From NCBI GenBank assembly GCA_035439485.1, contig DAORKI010000161.1, positions 1 to 6,253 on the forward strand: 6,253 nucleotides of DNA, written 5' to 3'. The notes under the pieces are model-generated. The model made no database searches. It was given only the letters and a program-made list of their open reading frames with translations, and was not told the DNA's origin. The position numbers were made by a program, and so were the translations under genes. The first letter of the stretch is position 1. Every line of letters begins with the position of its first letter. Origin of the DNA: CAIKXD01 sp035439485 (lineage in GTDB: Bacteria; Bacteroidota; Bacteroidia; UBA4408). Below, piece by piece: positions 1-6,253 of this stretch.

Positions 1-210
1 CTTTTTGTTGTTTGCATTTAAAATGCCTATTGTGTATTTCAATAATTTATTTTATCTATGCAAAACCATATCTCATCTGCACGTTGCATTGCATCATCTT
101 ATTTGCTGGTTTAACCTCGCAACTGAAAGCAAATAATCCTAGATTGCAATGGCGAGGCAACATACTTTGGTAAAAAAGTATCTACTTATTAATCCTAAAC
201 ATTAATTTTT
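1..210. other. Upstream non-coding region, no convincing gene
   Basis: No credible gene is seen on either strand. One frame (3-173) is open from the window edge but translates to a Cys/Ile-rich string unlike the neighbouring proteins and has no start. The region contains paired short inverted repeats: cattgca (87-93) with tgcaatg (145-151), gttg (83-86) with caac (158-161), and cctcgc (115-120) with gcgagg (152-157). It ends in an A/T-rich stretch before the ATG at 211, typical of Bacteroidota translation starts without a Shine-Dalgarno sequence. No good match to the Bacteroidota promoter (TTTG near -33, TAnnTTTG near -7) is present; tactttg at 163-169 is the nearest and is one base short. 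Confidence 0.6.
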
Positions 211-327
211 ATGAAAAATTTTACAGCTTACAAACTCTTAAAGCCCTTTAATAAAGGTTCAAAAAACACGAATAATATTGGTATAATCAGCACCAAAATC
301 CCACCGGGGGGGGGCACTCAAATTTAA
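211..327 (+). CDS. Out-of-frame 5' end (start and N-region) of the large T9SS cargo gene
   Basis: A 38-codon frame begins MKNFTAYKLLKP and stops at TAA 325-327, just after the G9 tract. It is probably the true start of the large downstream gene rather than an independent peptide. Its context (ttatgaaaaattt) is identical to that at the start of the second gene (4321-4333). It is basic, with no hydrophobic core of its own. The downstream signal-peptide frame opens at 276 and has no start codon. One extra G in 306-314 joins the two, giving ...KIPPGGG followed by HSNLIFFRQ and the hydrophobic core. The alternatives are an unrelated leader peptide, or a spurious frame beside a gene that has lost its start. 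The coding status of the fragment is inferred. Confidence 0.5.
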   Translation: MKNFTAYKLLKPFNKGSKNTNNIGIISTKIPPGGGTQI

Positions 328-563
328 TTTTTTTTAGACAGAAAATAAAAATAATTTTACTTTTTATATTTTATTTAGCTAATACACAAATAACATTAGC
401 AAGTTGTGATGATTATATTTTTTTTGATGATGCAAATTTTGATAACCCTGTAACAGTATGCCAAGGTGAGACAACAAATTTATTTGCTTATAATTGGATT
501 TTAAACGGGCCTGTTGGAAGTAATTTAATTCAATGGCATTATATTTTAAACGGTAATGATGTT
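276..563 (+). other. In-frame 5' coding extension with signal peptide, no start codon
   Basis: The frame of the large cargo gene stays open upstream of ATG 564 back to a stop at 273-275, and it clearly codes. Codons 342-407 give a lysine-containing N-region (KIK), a hydrophobic core and the end TLA-SC, a Sec signal peptide with cleavage likely near position 402. The following residues (CDDYIFFDD, then VCQGETTNLFAYNW) start an Ig-like module that continues past 564. There is no ATG, GTG or TTG in frame from 276 to 563, so the cell needs either a frame change from the ATG at 211 or a non-standard start such as ATA 345 or ATA 351. Starting at 564 would remove the signal peptide and cut a domain in half. 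Confidence 0.8.
306..314 (+). repeat. G9 homopolymer tract at the frame break, possible phase-variation switch
   Basis: Nine consecutive G follow ccacc, in DNA otherwise poor in G+C. The frame from ATG 211 runs until TAA 325, and the signal-peptide frame is open only after TAA 273. Any indel that joins them must therefore fall in 276-324, and this tract is the only homopolymer of five or more there. A tract of 10 G, or of 7, would be 'on'; 9 is 'off'. Poly-G slippage is a well-known way to switch surface proteins in other bacteria. The same tract is also a classic spot for sequencing error. Confidence 0.6.
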
Positions 564-3500
564 ATGTTTGCAAGTAATATTGCAAATAACAGTCAAGGTT
601 CAAATTACCAAAGTTTCACATTTTCAAATGTGGGTGAGTATGAATTCTATTATGTTATTGGTACAGAAGTCAATGGGAATTTTATTGAAACAAGTAGCGT
701 ATGTCAAAATGATTATTTGCATGTTATTGTTATAGGCGGTATGCCTTCAGGGAATTTTGTGCCACCATTTAATGGTTGTAAATTTTCAAATATTATTAAA
801 TTTTCATTAGATGTGAATAGTTGGCCGTATGATATAAATACTTCATGGATTGATTTAGGTAATGGAAATGGTCCACAACCAATACCAGCAGTTATGTTTA
901 ATATAAATTTGGGTTATAATCCAATGTTTATTCCTGGTATTTATAATGTTGTTTTACACTTAGAAAATGTATGTGGTGCAGTAGAATATTATCAACAATA
1001 CAAAATTTACATTTCGGTTCCTGTTTCTACAACTGATTTAACCATTTGCGAAGGCACCTCCACTATTGATTTAGCAGCAGTAATACCGCAATATGCATAT
1101 TTAGAATGGTTTTCCAATGGAATTTTTATTGGTTCTGGAAATCCATTAACAATTCCTGCACCAAATATAACTACTGTATACACTGCACAAGGAAACTTTC
1201 CAGGTAACGGTTGCCCTGGATCAGATAATTTAATTGTAACTGTAATTCCAGAGCAAACAATTGAAATTATAGGAAACGCGAGTAATTGTAACGGAAATAC
1301 AATGACTTATAATATTGACAATCCAGTTGCTGGTGCAATATATAATTGGAACATCATAGGTGGAAGCCCGAGTTCAGCAACAGGAACTCAGGTAATAATT
1401 ACATGGGATCCCAGTATATGGCCAGGTGGAGGATTAATTGAGGTAAGCTCCTCCAATTTTACCTGTTTACAAACTGGTTATTTATCTATTGAACCATGTT
1501 GTGCTACAGGCACCGAGTATACCTTTTTTGCAAATGGTTTTGATGATACTAATACTTCAACAGATGATATATATTTAAGCCAATTATTTGCTAACTTGTT
1601 ACCTAATAGTAATATTTTAAGTCCAGGGTTCTTTGTTACTAATTGGACTGGTACTGGAGGCCCTTATTATAACGTGGTTTTGGGTGGAAATATTATTGTT
1701 GATATGGATTTAACTATTACAAATAACCTAATAATTGACTTAATGCCTCAAACAAGCATTGGGGTGCTTCCAGGCTATACTTTAACTATTCAAGACGGCT
1801 CGGTGCTTAAAGCAGCATGCAAAGAAATGTGGCAAGGCATTTTTGTATCTGGAGGTGCCAGTTTAGTTTTGAATAGTGGATGTATTATTCAAGATGCAGA
1901 AATTGGCGTATTTACGGGTGCCAATAGTCATTTAAATTTTGGAGCTTCTGGTGCTAAGGTAAGGTTTAACAAAAATTACTTTGGATTGGCAATTTGGAAT
2001 CATACTTCACCCTCAAATTTATCTATTAAAAACACGGTTTTAGAATGTAGAGTTGGAACTTATTCAAATGATGAATTGTTGTTGAGCCCATACGCTGGTG
2101 AAATGTCGGCTGTAGGCATTTTCTTAAACCGAAATATCCCAACAGTAACAATTGGTGAAGCTTCCGTCAATTTTCAAAATATATTTGATAATTTATTGTT
2201 TGGTGTACTTTCTGTTCAAAGTAATTTTACCTTGCATAACAATTTATTTCAAAATATTAAATTTGATGCAGGCTCACAAAGCACTAACTATGAATGTGAT
2301 TGCCGCTGCCCTAAAGGAACTGCTGTGTGTGCTGCTGGCAGAAGCGTTTCAAATGGCTTACTTGCTACTATTGGCGGACCTGGTGCAGCAAGAAATATTG
2401 TAACCAATAGCTATGGTGGTTTTTATTTGTACAGAAATATGAATGCCGTAATTACCAATAATGATATGTTAAACATAGAGTCAAATGGCATGCAATTGTT
2501 TCAAAACTATGCTTCAAATGGATTTTATGATGTTAATCACAATAGCCTAAAAGATGTGCAAGACCATAATATTCTAATTTTTGATAATCCTAAAATAACA
2601 AAAGACATTACCTTTAATGAAATTAATGAATCTTATACTCCTCAAAGTTATTTATACAGCACTGGTATCAATATTATGGAGTTCAGTAAACCAACACTCT
2701 CAACGAATATATTGCACAATGATATAGAGAAAGTTAAGTTTGGAATTACTACCAATTTAGTTTACAATCTTACTATTGATGACAATGAAATTGACCTAAG
2801 TACTGATCCGTTGGCAGTTTATGGTGCTGGCATAAAAGTTGAAAACAGCCAAAAAAATTCCATCACCAATAATACCATCAGGGCTGCACACCGCAACAAT
2901 TGGTGGGTAGATGGTATAAGGTTAGAATATACCCCTAAAACAACTGTAAGTTGCAATGTTATGGAACGTACAGCAAGTGGTGTGTTTTTAAATGGCGATT
3001 GTTCTGATAGTAAAATATTTAATAACAATTTCCGCAGAAATTATTGGGGCTATATTATTAATAGTGCCATAACTGGTTTACAACAACCTAATATGTATAG
3101 CGATAATGTATGGACAGGTCCTTATGGTGTAAATACCGATTGGATGGGCGGTACCTATTGGCATACACTAAACCAGAATAGTACGTTAATGAGTAATGAA
3201 ATGAATGTAAGACCTGCTGGCACACATACAGTGTTTAAACCTTTACCTTTTTATGCTAATAATAATATGGGGATTAATACTTTTAATTTACAACCGGATC
3301 CTGTTTCCCCGGCAGTAGGTCCAATATACTATGCCAATTTATACAGCCCGAGCAATAATCCTTATCACGATGTTTGCTTAGCGATTGCCGATACCAGCGA
3401 TGGCGATGAAACTATGATTCAGCAAATTGTAAATGGTAATTACCAAAGCCCACAGTATAACGAGGAAACCAATTGGTGGTTACAATACCAATTATACATC

Positions 3501-4271
3501 CGCGCGCTTGCCGATTCAAGTTTGGCCAATCAATATAGTTTGCAACAGTTTATCGACAGTATGCAGCAAGCCTCAGCAGGGCGTTTAGAGCACATAGGTA
3601 AACAAATGAATGATAGCACCCACAGAGATTCGCTTTTTTTAAGTCAATTGCGTGCAGAAAATCAAGCCATAAGCACCTTTAATGCCATTGAAGAACAATT
3701 TAAATGGGTAAACGAAAAAACAATTGATGCTGCCATTTCGGAATTAGATTCTAGCTTTACTGATTATAATTTTAATACAATAGATATGGAAACATTAACA
3801 GCCCTTGCCTGGGATTGCCCATTCGATAAAGGCCCAGCCGTATTTGTAGCGCGAGCTTTAATGTTAAAAATAAACCCTAGAAGTGCATCGTTTATCAATG
3901 CCTGCGAAACTGTGCATGCAGATGCTAATAACCAAAGAACAGGCCCTCCAATTGTTTGGGAATACGAATACGACCCTACAGAAGAACACGATTTAGATTA
4001 TTTATTAGGAAATGAATACAGCAATAGCACTTTTGCAAATGAAATTAAGTTGTATCCTAATCCTTCACATAGCATGGTAACTTTAGAAAGCAACGATCTA
4101 ATTACCAGAGTAGAAATTAGCAATGCCATAGGGCAAATTGTTTTGTTGGATTATACTCATGCAAGTAACAGAAAATCTTTTGATTTAAAGGATTTACCAA
4201 AAGGGCTGTACTTGATAAAAGTATTTAACAATGATAATTTAGCAGTAAAACAATTGAGTTTAATAGATTAA
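564..4271 (+). CDS. Large secreted T9SS cargo protein with Ig/PKD-like modules and a right-handed beta-helix
   Basis: The function is unknown; it is probably a surface or released adhesin-like or glycan-binding protein. Position 564 is merely the first standard start (1235 residues); the gene really begins upstream, with its signal peptide at 342-407 and perhaps its ATG at 211. In numbering from 564: residues 1-230 are beta-rich Ig-like modules with paired cysteines; about 232-310 is PKD-like (YNWNIIGGSPSSATGTQ); about 371-900 is a right-handed parallel beta-helix of the PbH1/NosD type, with short hydrophobic rungs and many Asn turns (VITNNDML, SITNNTI) and a WQGI motif at 423; 578-589 is a CxCxCx6C cluster; about 945-1115 is alpha-helical with CPFDKGPAVFVARAL at 1085; 1160-1235 is a T9SS type A sorting domain (EIKLYPNPS, ISNAIGQIV, LPKGLYLIKV). 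No catalytic residues of a polysaccharide lyase could be assigned. A strong terminator follows directly. Confidence 0.88.
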   Translation: MFASNIANNSQGSNYQSFTFSNVGEYEFYYVIGTEVNGNFIETSSVCQNDYLHVIVIGGMPSGNFVPPFNGCKFSNIIKFSLDVNSWPYDINTSWIDLGNGNGPQPIPAVMFNINLGYNPMFIPGIYNVVLHLENVCGAVEYYQQYKIYISVPVSTTDLTICEGTSTIDLAAVIPQYAYLEWFSNGIFIGSGNPLTIPAPNITTVYTAQGNFPGNGCPGSDNLIVTVIPEQTIEIIGNASNCNGNTMTYNIDNPVAGAIYNWNIIGGSPSSATGTQVIITWDPSIWPGGGLIEVSSSNFTCLQTGYLSIEPCCATGTEYTFFANGFDDTNTSTDDIYLSQLFANLLPNSNILSPGFFVTNWTGTGGPYYNVVLGGNIIVDMDLTITNNLIIDLMPQTSIGVLPGYTLTIQDGSVLKAACKEMWQGIFVSGGASLVLNSGCIIQDAEIGVFTGANSHLNFGASGAKVRFNKNYFGLAIWNHTSPSNLSIKNTVLECRVGTYSNDELLLSPYAGEMSAVGIFLNRNIPTVTIGEASVNFQNIFDNLLFGVLSVQSNFTLHNNLFQNIKFDAGSQSTNYECDCRCPKGTAVCAAGRSVSNGLLATIGGPGAARNIVTNSYGGFYLYRNMNAVITNNDMLNIESNGMQLFQNYASNGFYDVNHNSLKDVQDHNILIFDNPKITKDITFNEINESYTPQSYLYSTGINIMEFSKPTLSTNILHNDIEKVKFGITTNLVYNLTIDDNEIDLSTDPLAVYGAGIKVENSQKNSITNNTIRAAHRNNWWVDGIRLEYTPKTTVSCNVMERTASGVFLNGDCSDSKIFNNNFRRNYWGYIINSAITGLQQPNMYSDNVWTGPYGVNTDWMGGTYWHTLNQNSTLMSNEMNVRPAGTHTVFKPLPFYANNNMGINTFNLQPDPVSPAVGPIYYANLYSPSNNPYHDVCLAIADTSDGDETMIQQIVNGNYQSPQYNEETNWWLQYQLYIRALADSSLANQYSLQQFIDSMQQASAGRLEHIGKQMNDSTHRDSLFLSQLRAENQAISTFNAIEEQFKWVNEKTIDAAISELDSSFTDYNFNTIDMETLTALAWDCPFDKGPAVFVARALMLKINPRSASFINACETVHADANNQRTGPPIVWEYEYDPTEEHDLDYLLGNEYSNSTFANEIKLYPNPSHSMVTLESNDLITRVEISNAIGQIVLLDYTHASNRKSFDLKDLPKGLYLIKVFNNDNLAVKQLSLID

Positions 4272-4278
4272 TTTAATT

Positions 4279-4319
4279 AACCATGCTATGAGGTTTAGTA
4301 TTTCATAGCATGGTTTTTT
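4279..4319 (+). terminator. Strong intrinsic terminator after the large cargo gene
   Basis: A perfect 13-bp stem (4279-4291 with 4303-4315, core ccatgctatga / tcatagcatgg) encloses an 11-nt loop and is followed by a T-run, 4314-4319. It starts eight bases after the stop codon at 4269-4271. The T-run ends three bases before the ATG of the next gene, so the hairpin would occupy the usual ribosome-binding area of any read-through message. Confidence 0.92.
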
Positions 4320-4322
4320 CTT

Positions 4323-6095
4323 ATGAAAAATTTCATCATTTTAATGCTACTTGTATTGAACATTAATACCAGCAAAGCACAAACAAACTTAATAGCCAAC
4401 CCAAGTTTTGAGGTAATTGATACATGTTGGGTGGGTCCTGCTATTTTAAGTAGTATAAATTATTTTAATTGGTTTACCTTTTCAAGTGCTGATATATACT
4501 CCAATTGTATGTTAAGTGGTTATTATGTCCCACAAAATCAGTTTGGATTTCAATTTCCATTAAGCGGAAACAATTATGCTGGAGTTGAAACGTGGAATTT
4601 AGCAGATTTCAGGGATTATATTTCTGGCATTTTGAACATTAGTTTAAAAGAGGGAACAAAATATTATGGTTCTTTTTTTGTTTCACCCGCTGATACTATT
4701 GCAACATTTTGTAATGATTTTGGAATGGCATTTACAAATACGCTACCTAATGGTAGCTTTGGACAGTTACTGGATCAAATTACACCACAAATAGCGAATA
4801 GTGTATCATCTAACCCACTCACTAATAAAATAAATTGGACGCAGGTTAAAGGTTCCTTTATTGCAAACGGTACAGAGCAATATGTGAACTTAGGCAATTT
4901 TAAATCAAAAATAAACTCAGATACAACAAAAGTAATTTTTAACACATTAAATCAATATAGCAGTTATTACTACCTTGATGATGTCTCCCTTATCGAACTC
5001 AAAGCCCTACATGGCAATGATACTTTAGTTTGCCCACAAACCAACTTTAACCAAACTTTAAAAGCCTACCCAGGTTTTGACAATTATTTATGGAGCACAG
5101 GAGATACCACAAGAATCATTAACATTACACAAGCCGGCACATATTGGGTTACTGCCAGCAATTGGTGCGGCACAGTTACAGATACCATACAGGTAAATGT
5201 GTTTAATCCTTTTGGCTTAGACCAAATGCTTGGCACTGATAAAACACTTTGTGATTATCAATTCCCACAACGCTTGCGGCCTTTACCACAATATGAAAAT
5301 ACTTTTAGCAATTACCTATGGAGCACTGGGAGTGATACTAGTTTTACCGATGTACTTTTGCCTGGTATTTACTTTGTAACAGCCGAGCATTTATGTGGCT
5401 CTGTTACCGATACCATTACTTTAACATTAGCACCTAACCCTCAAGTAAATTTAGGCAATGATACTACGTTGTGTATTGGCCAACAAATTACTTTAAATGC
5501 AGGCAATCATAACTCCTACACTTGGAACAACCAAAGCATTACACCAAGCATTACCGTGAATGAAACAGGTAATTATAGTGTTACCGTTACCAATACTTTT
5601 AATTGCATTGCCAATGGCAACATTCAAGTCAATTTTGTGCAAGAAACAGCACAATTGTTGCCAAATGATACCGCACTTTATGCAAGTGCTTTTCCTTACA
5701 GCATCAATCTTTCTAATCAATACAACAATTATCAGAGCTCGCAATTATCAATTGTCAATAATCAATTATCAATTTATTCCGAAGGTGCTTATTCTCTCTC
5801 AGCTATAGATAATAACGGATGCATTGTAAGCGACAGCCTTAAGATTTCCATAAAAGCCTTTGAATTAATTGTACCAAGCATTATCAATAAAAATCAAAAT
5901 TTTATCATCAATAATTTACCTGCAAACAGCAGCTTACATGTGTTTGATGCATTGGGGCAAATAGTCTATCAAAGCAACAATTACTCGAATAATTTTATGC
6001 CTATAGTGGCTCATGCTATTTACTTAGTAGAGTTGGATTATAATGCAGATAACAAAATGGAAAAATATACTGGCAAATTGCTTGTGGTGGAATAG
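4323..6095 (+). CDS. Secreted T9SS cargo protein with 'NPSFE' jelly-roll-like domain and Ig-like repeats
   Basis: A 590-residue protein, complete at both ends, of unknown specific function; probably surface-attached or released binding protein. Residues 1-20 are a signal peptide (MKNFIILMLLVLNINTSKAQ, cleavage likely around SKA-Q). About 21-228 resembles the beta-sandwich, carbohydrate-binding-like domains of Bacteroidota that open with NLIANPSFE and close with YYYLDDVSL; that fold is inferred. About 230-293, 297-368 and 373-438 are Ig-like repeats, each with a cysteine pair. The first two share NYLWSTG (254-260, 330-336) and CG(T/S)VTDTI; the third begins VNLGNDTTLCIG. About 440-512 is a fourth, degenerate repeat that carries a QLSIVNNQLSI insert. 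About 513-590 is a type A sorting domain that lacks the usual YPNP (VPSIINKN instead) but keeps DALGQIVYQ and AIYLVEL. The start at 4323 is preferred over Met8 because it supplies the lysine of the N-region. No Shine-Dalgarno is seen, and the upstream terminator abuts the start, so its promoter is unclear. Confidence 0.93.
   Translation: MKNFIILMLLVLNINTSKAQTNLIANPSFEVIDTCWVGPAILSSINYFNWFTFSSADIYSNCMLSGYYVPQNQFGFQFPLSGNNYAGVETWNLADFRDYISGILNISLKEGTKYYGSFFVSPADTIATFCNDFGMAFTNTLPNGSFGQLLDQITPQIANSVSSNPLTNKINWTQVKGSFIANGTEQYVNLGNFKSKINSDTTKVIFNTLNQYSSYYYLDDVSLIELKALHGNDTLVCPQTNFNQTLKAYPGFDNYLWSTGDTTRIINITQAGTYWVTASNWCGTVTDTIQVNVFNPFGLDQMLGTDKTLCDYQFPQRLRPLPQYENTFSNYLWSTGSDTSFTDVLLPGIYFVTAEHLCGSVTDTITLTLAPNPQVNLGNDTTLCIGQQITLNAGNHNSYTWNNQSITPSITVNETGNYSVTVTNTFNCIANGNIQVNFVQETAQLLPNDTALYASAFPYSINLSNQYNNYQSSQLSIVNNQLSIYSEGAYSLSAIDNNGCIVSDSLKISIKAFELIVPSIINKNQNFIINNLPANSSLHVFDALGQIVYQSNNYSNNFMPIVAHAIYLVELDYNADNKMEKYTGKLLVVE
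5726..5774 (+). repeat. Short AT-rich repeat absorbed in frame in the second cargo gene
   Basis: The 12-mer caattatcaatt occurs at 5742-5753 and 5763-5774, exactly 21 bases (7 codons) apart, with a shorter copy, caattatca, at 5726-5734. It is read as QLSIVNNQLSI from residue 474. Repeats of this type (runs of 'caattatcaatt' giving LSIVN-like peptides) are, to my recollection, common between genes in Bacteroidota; here one lies inside a coding sequence without breaking the frame. Confidence 0.7.
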
Positions 6096-6162
6096 GTTGT
6101 AGGTCAATGGGTAAGTTCAATTAGATTCCGTTAGGTATAGAAATGTGAAAATGAAAAGACCT

Positions 6163-6190
6163 TAGTATACAACATGCTATTTTTTCTTCT
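6163..6190 (+). terminator. Weak terminator candidate after the second cargo gene
   Basis: A 6-bp stem with one G-U pair (tagtat 6163-6168 with atgcta 6174-6179, loop acaac) is followed by six T (6180-6185) and then cttct. It lies about 68 bases after the stop codon. The stem is AT-rich and much weaker than the terminator at 4279, so termination is only suggested. Confidence 0.4.
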
Positions 6191-6219
6191 TGAGAGCTAT
6201 TATACCGATATGATATTTG
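6190..6219 (+). promoter_or_regulatory. Weak candidate Bacteroidota-type promoter facing right
   Basis: TTG at 6190-6192 is followed after 19 bases by gatatttg at 6212-6219, which matches TAnnTTTG except for its first base. This spacing fits the Bacteroidota consensus. Transcription would start near 6226, inside the inverted repeat that follows. AT-rich DNA gives such matches by chance. Confidence 0.25.
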
Positions 6220-6250
6220 TAATAGACCAAATAAATTTGGTCTAACAAAT
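6215..6250. repeat. Long inverted repeat at the right window edge
   Basis: The arms tagaccaaat (6223-6232) and atttggtcta (6235-6244) are perfectly complementary around a central aa. They are extended by atttgt (6215-6220) with acaaat (6245-6250), leaving only a two-base bulge at 6221-6222: 16 base pairs in all. No T-run follows before the window ends, so it is not a typical terminator as far as can be seen. It could be a terminator, an operator, or the edge of a mobile or interspersed repeat. Confidence 0.65.
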
Positions 6251-6253
6251 GAT

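Noticed and set aside
58..114. Tiny frame MQNHISSARC... of 18 codons
   Set aside because: Very short, with no family match or supporting signal.
163..169. tactttg as the -7 box of a promoter for the first gene
   Set aside because: One base short of TAnnTTTG and no TTTG/TTG at the expected 19-20 base distance upstream.
3..173. Open frame from the left edge ending in TAA 171-173, possible tail of an upstream gene
   Set aside because: 57 codons with a Cys/Ile/Leu-rich translation lacking domain character; open frames of this size occur by chance, and nothing about it resembles the neighbouring proteins.
261..266. A6 run as the site of the frame change
   Set aside because: A shift here would put the reading into the frame that meets TAA at 273-275.
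328..335. T8 run as the site of the frame change
   Set aside because: The frame from ATG 211 already stops at 325-327, before this run, so a change in T number cannot join the two frames.
2152..2403. 83-codon plus-strand frame inside the beta-helix region
   Set aside because: Shadow of the large cargo gene, which is clearly coding in another frame.
2819..3028. 69-codon minus-strand frame
   Set aside because: Antisense shadow of the large cargo gene with no protein features.
4212..4242. TTG-N20-TAATTTAG as a promoter for the second gene
   Set aside because: It lies inside the first gene and its message would run straight into the strong terminator at 4279-4319; one mismatch in an AT-rich region is not significant.
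5726..5774. CRISPR-like array
   Set aside because: Units are 12 bases, overlapping in pattern and without unique spacers; it is a simple short repeat within a coding sequence.
5493..5808. Overlapping frames on both strands (minus 5493-5744, plus 5560-5808)
   Set aside because: Shadows of the Ig-repeat region of the second cargo gene; the plus-strand one partly reflects the caattatcaatt repeat.

Overview
The window looks like a piece of a Bacteroidota (Bacteroidetes) chromosome or metagenomic contig. The DNA is AT-rich, there are no Shine-Dalgarno sequences before the start codons, and starts lie in A/T-rich context (both candidate starts share ttatgaaaaattt). Both large genes encode Sec-exported modular proteins that end in a type A sorting domain of the type IX secretion system (T9SS), which is known only from this phylum. 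No genus can be named from the sequence.

Layout: 1-210 holds no convincing gene, only some weak inverted-repeat potential. From 211 to 4271 lies a large cargo gene whose 5' end is split by a frame change. An ATG at 211 opens a short frame that stops at 325-327. The signal peptide and the rest of the protein are in another frame, open from 276 but with no ATG, GTG or TTG until 564. The only place where the frames can be joined is 276-324, and that interval contains a run of nine G (306-314). One extra G, or two fewer, would give a single gene of about 1353 residues: long N-region, signal peptide, Ig/PKD-like modules, right-handed beta-helix, alpha-helical domain, T9SS sorting domain. A strong intrinsic terminator (4279-4319) ends this unit.

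The second gene (4323-6095) starts only three bases after the terminator's T-run. It encodes a 590-residue T9SS cargo: signal peptide, 'NPSFE' jelly-roll-like domain, three clear Ig-like repeats and one degenerate one, and a sorting domain. A short AT-rich repeat has been absorbed in frame near its 3' end. The tail (6096-6253) has no gene but holds a weak terminator candidate, a weak promoter candidate and a long inverted repeat at the window edge.

Both proteins are expected to cross the inner membrane by Sec and the outer membrane by T9SS, and then to be anchored on the surface or released. Nothing shows that they act together; no catalytic motif is recognised in either. The main candidate for something new is the G9 tract as a possible on/off switch for the large surface protein. 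A sequencing or assembly indel is the main alternative and cannot be excluded here.
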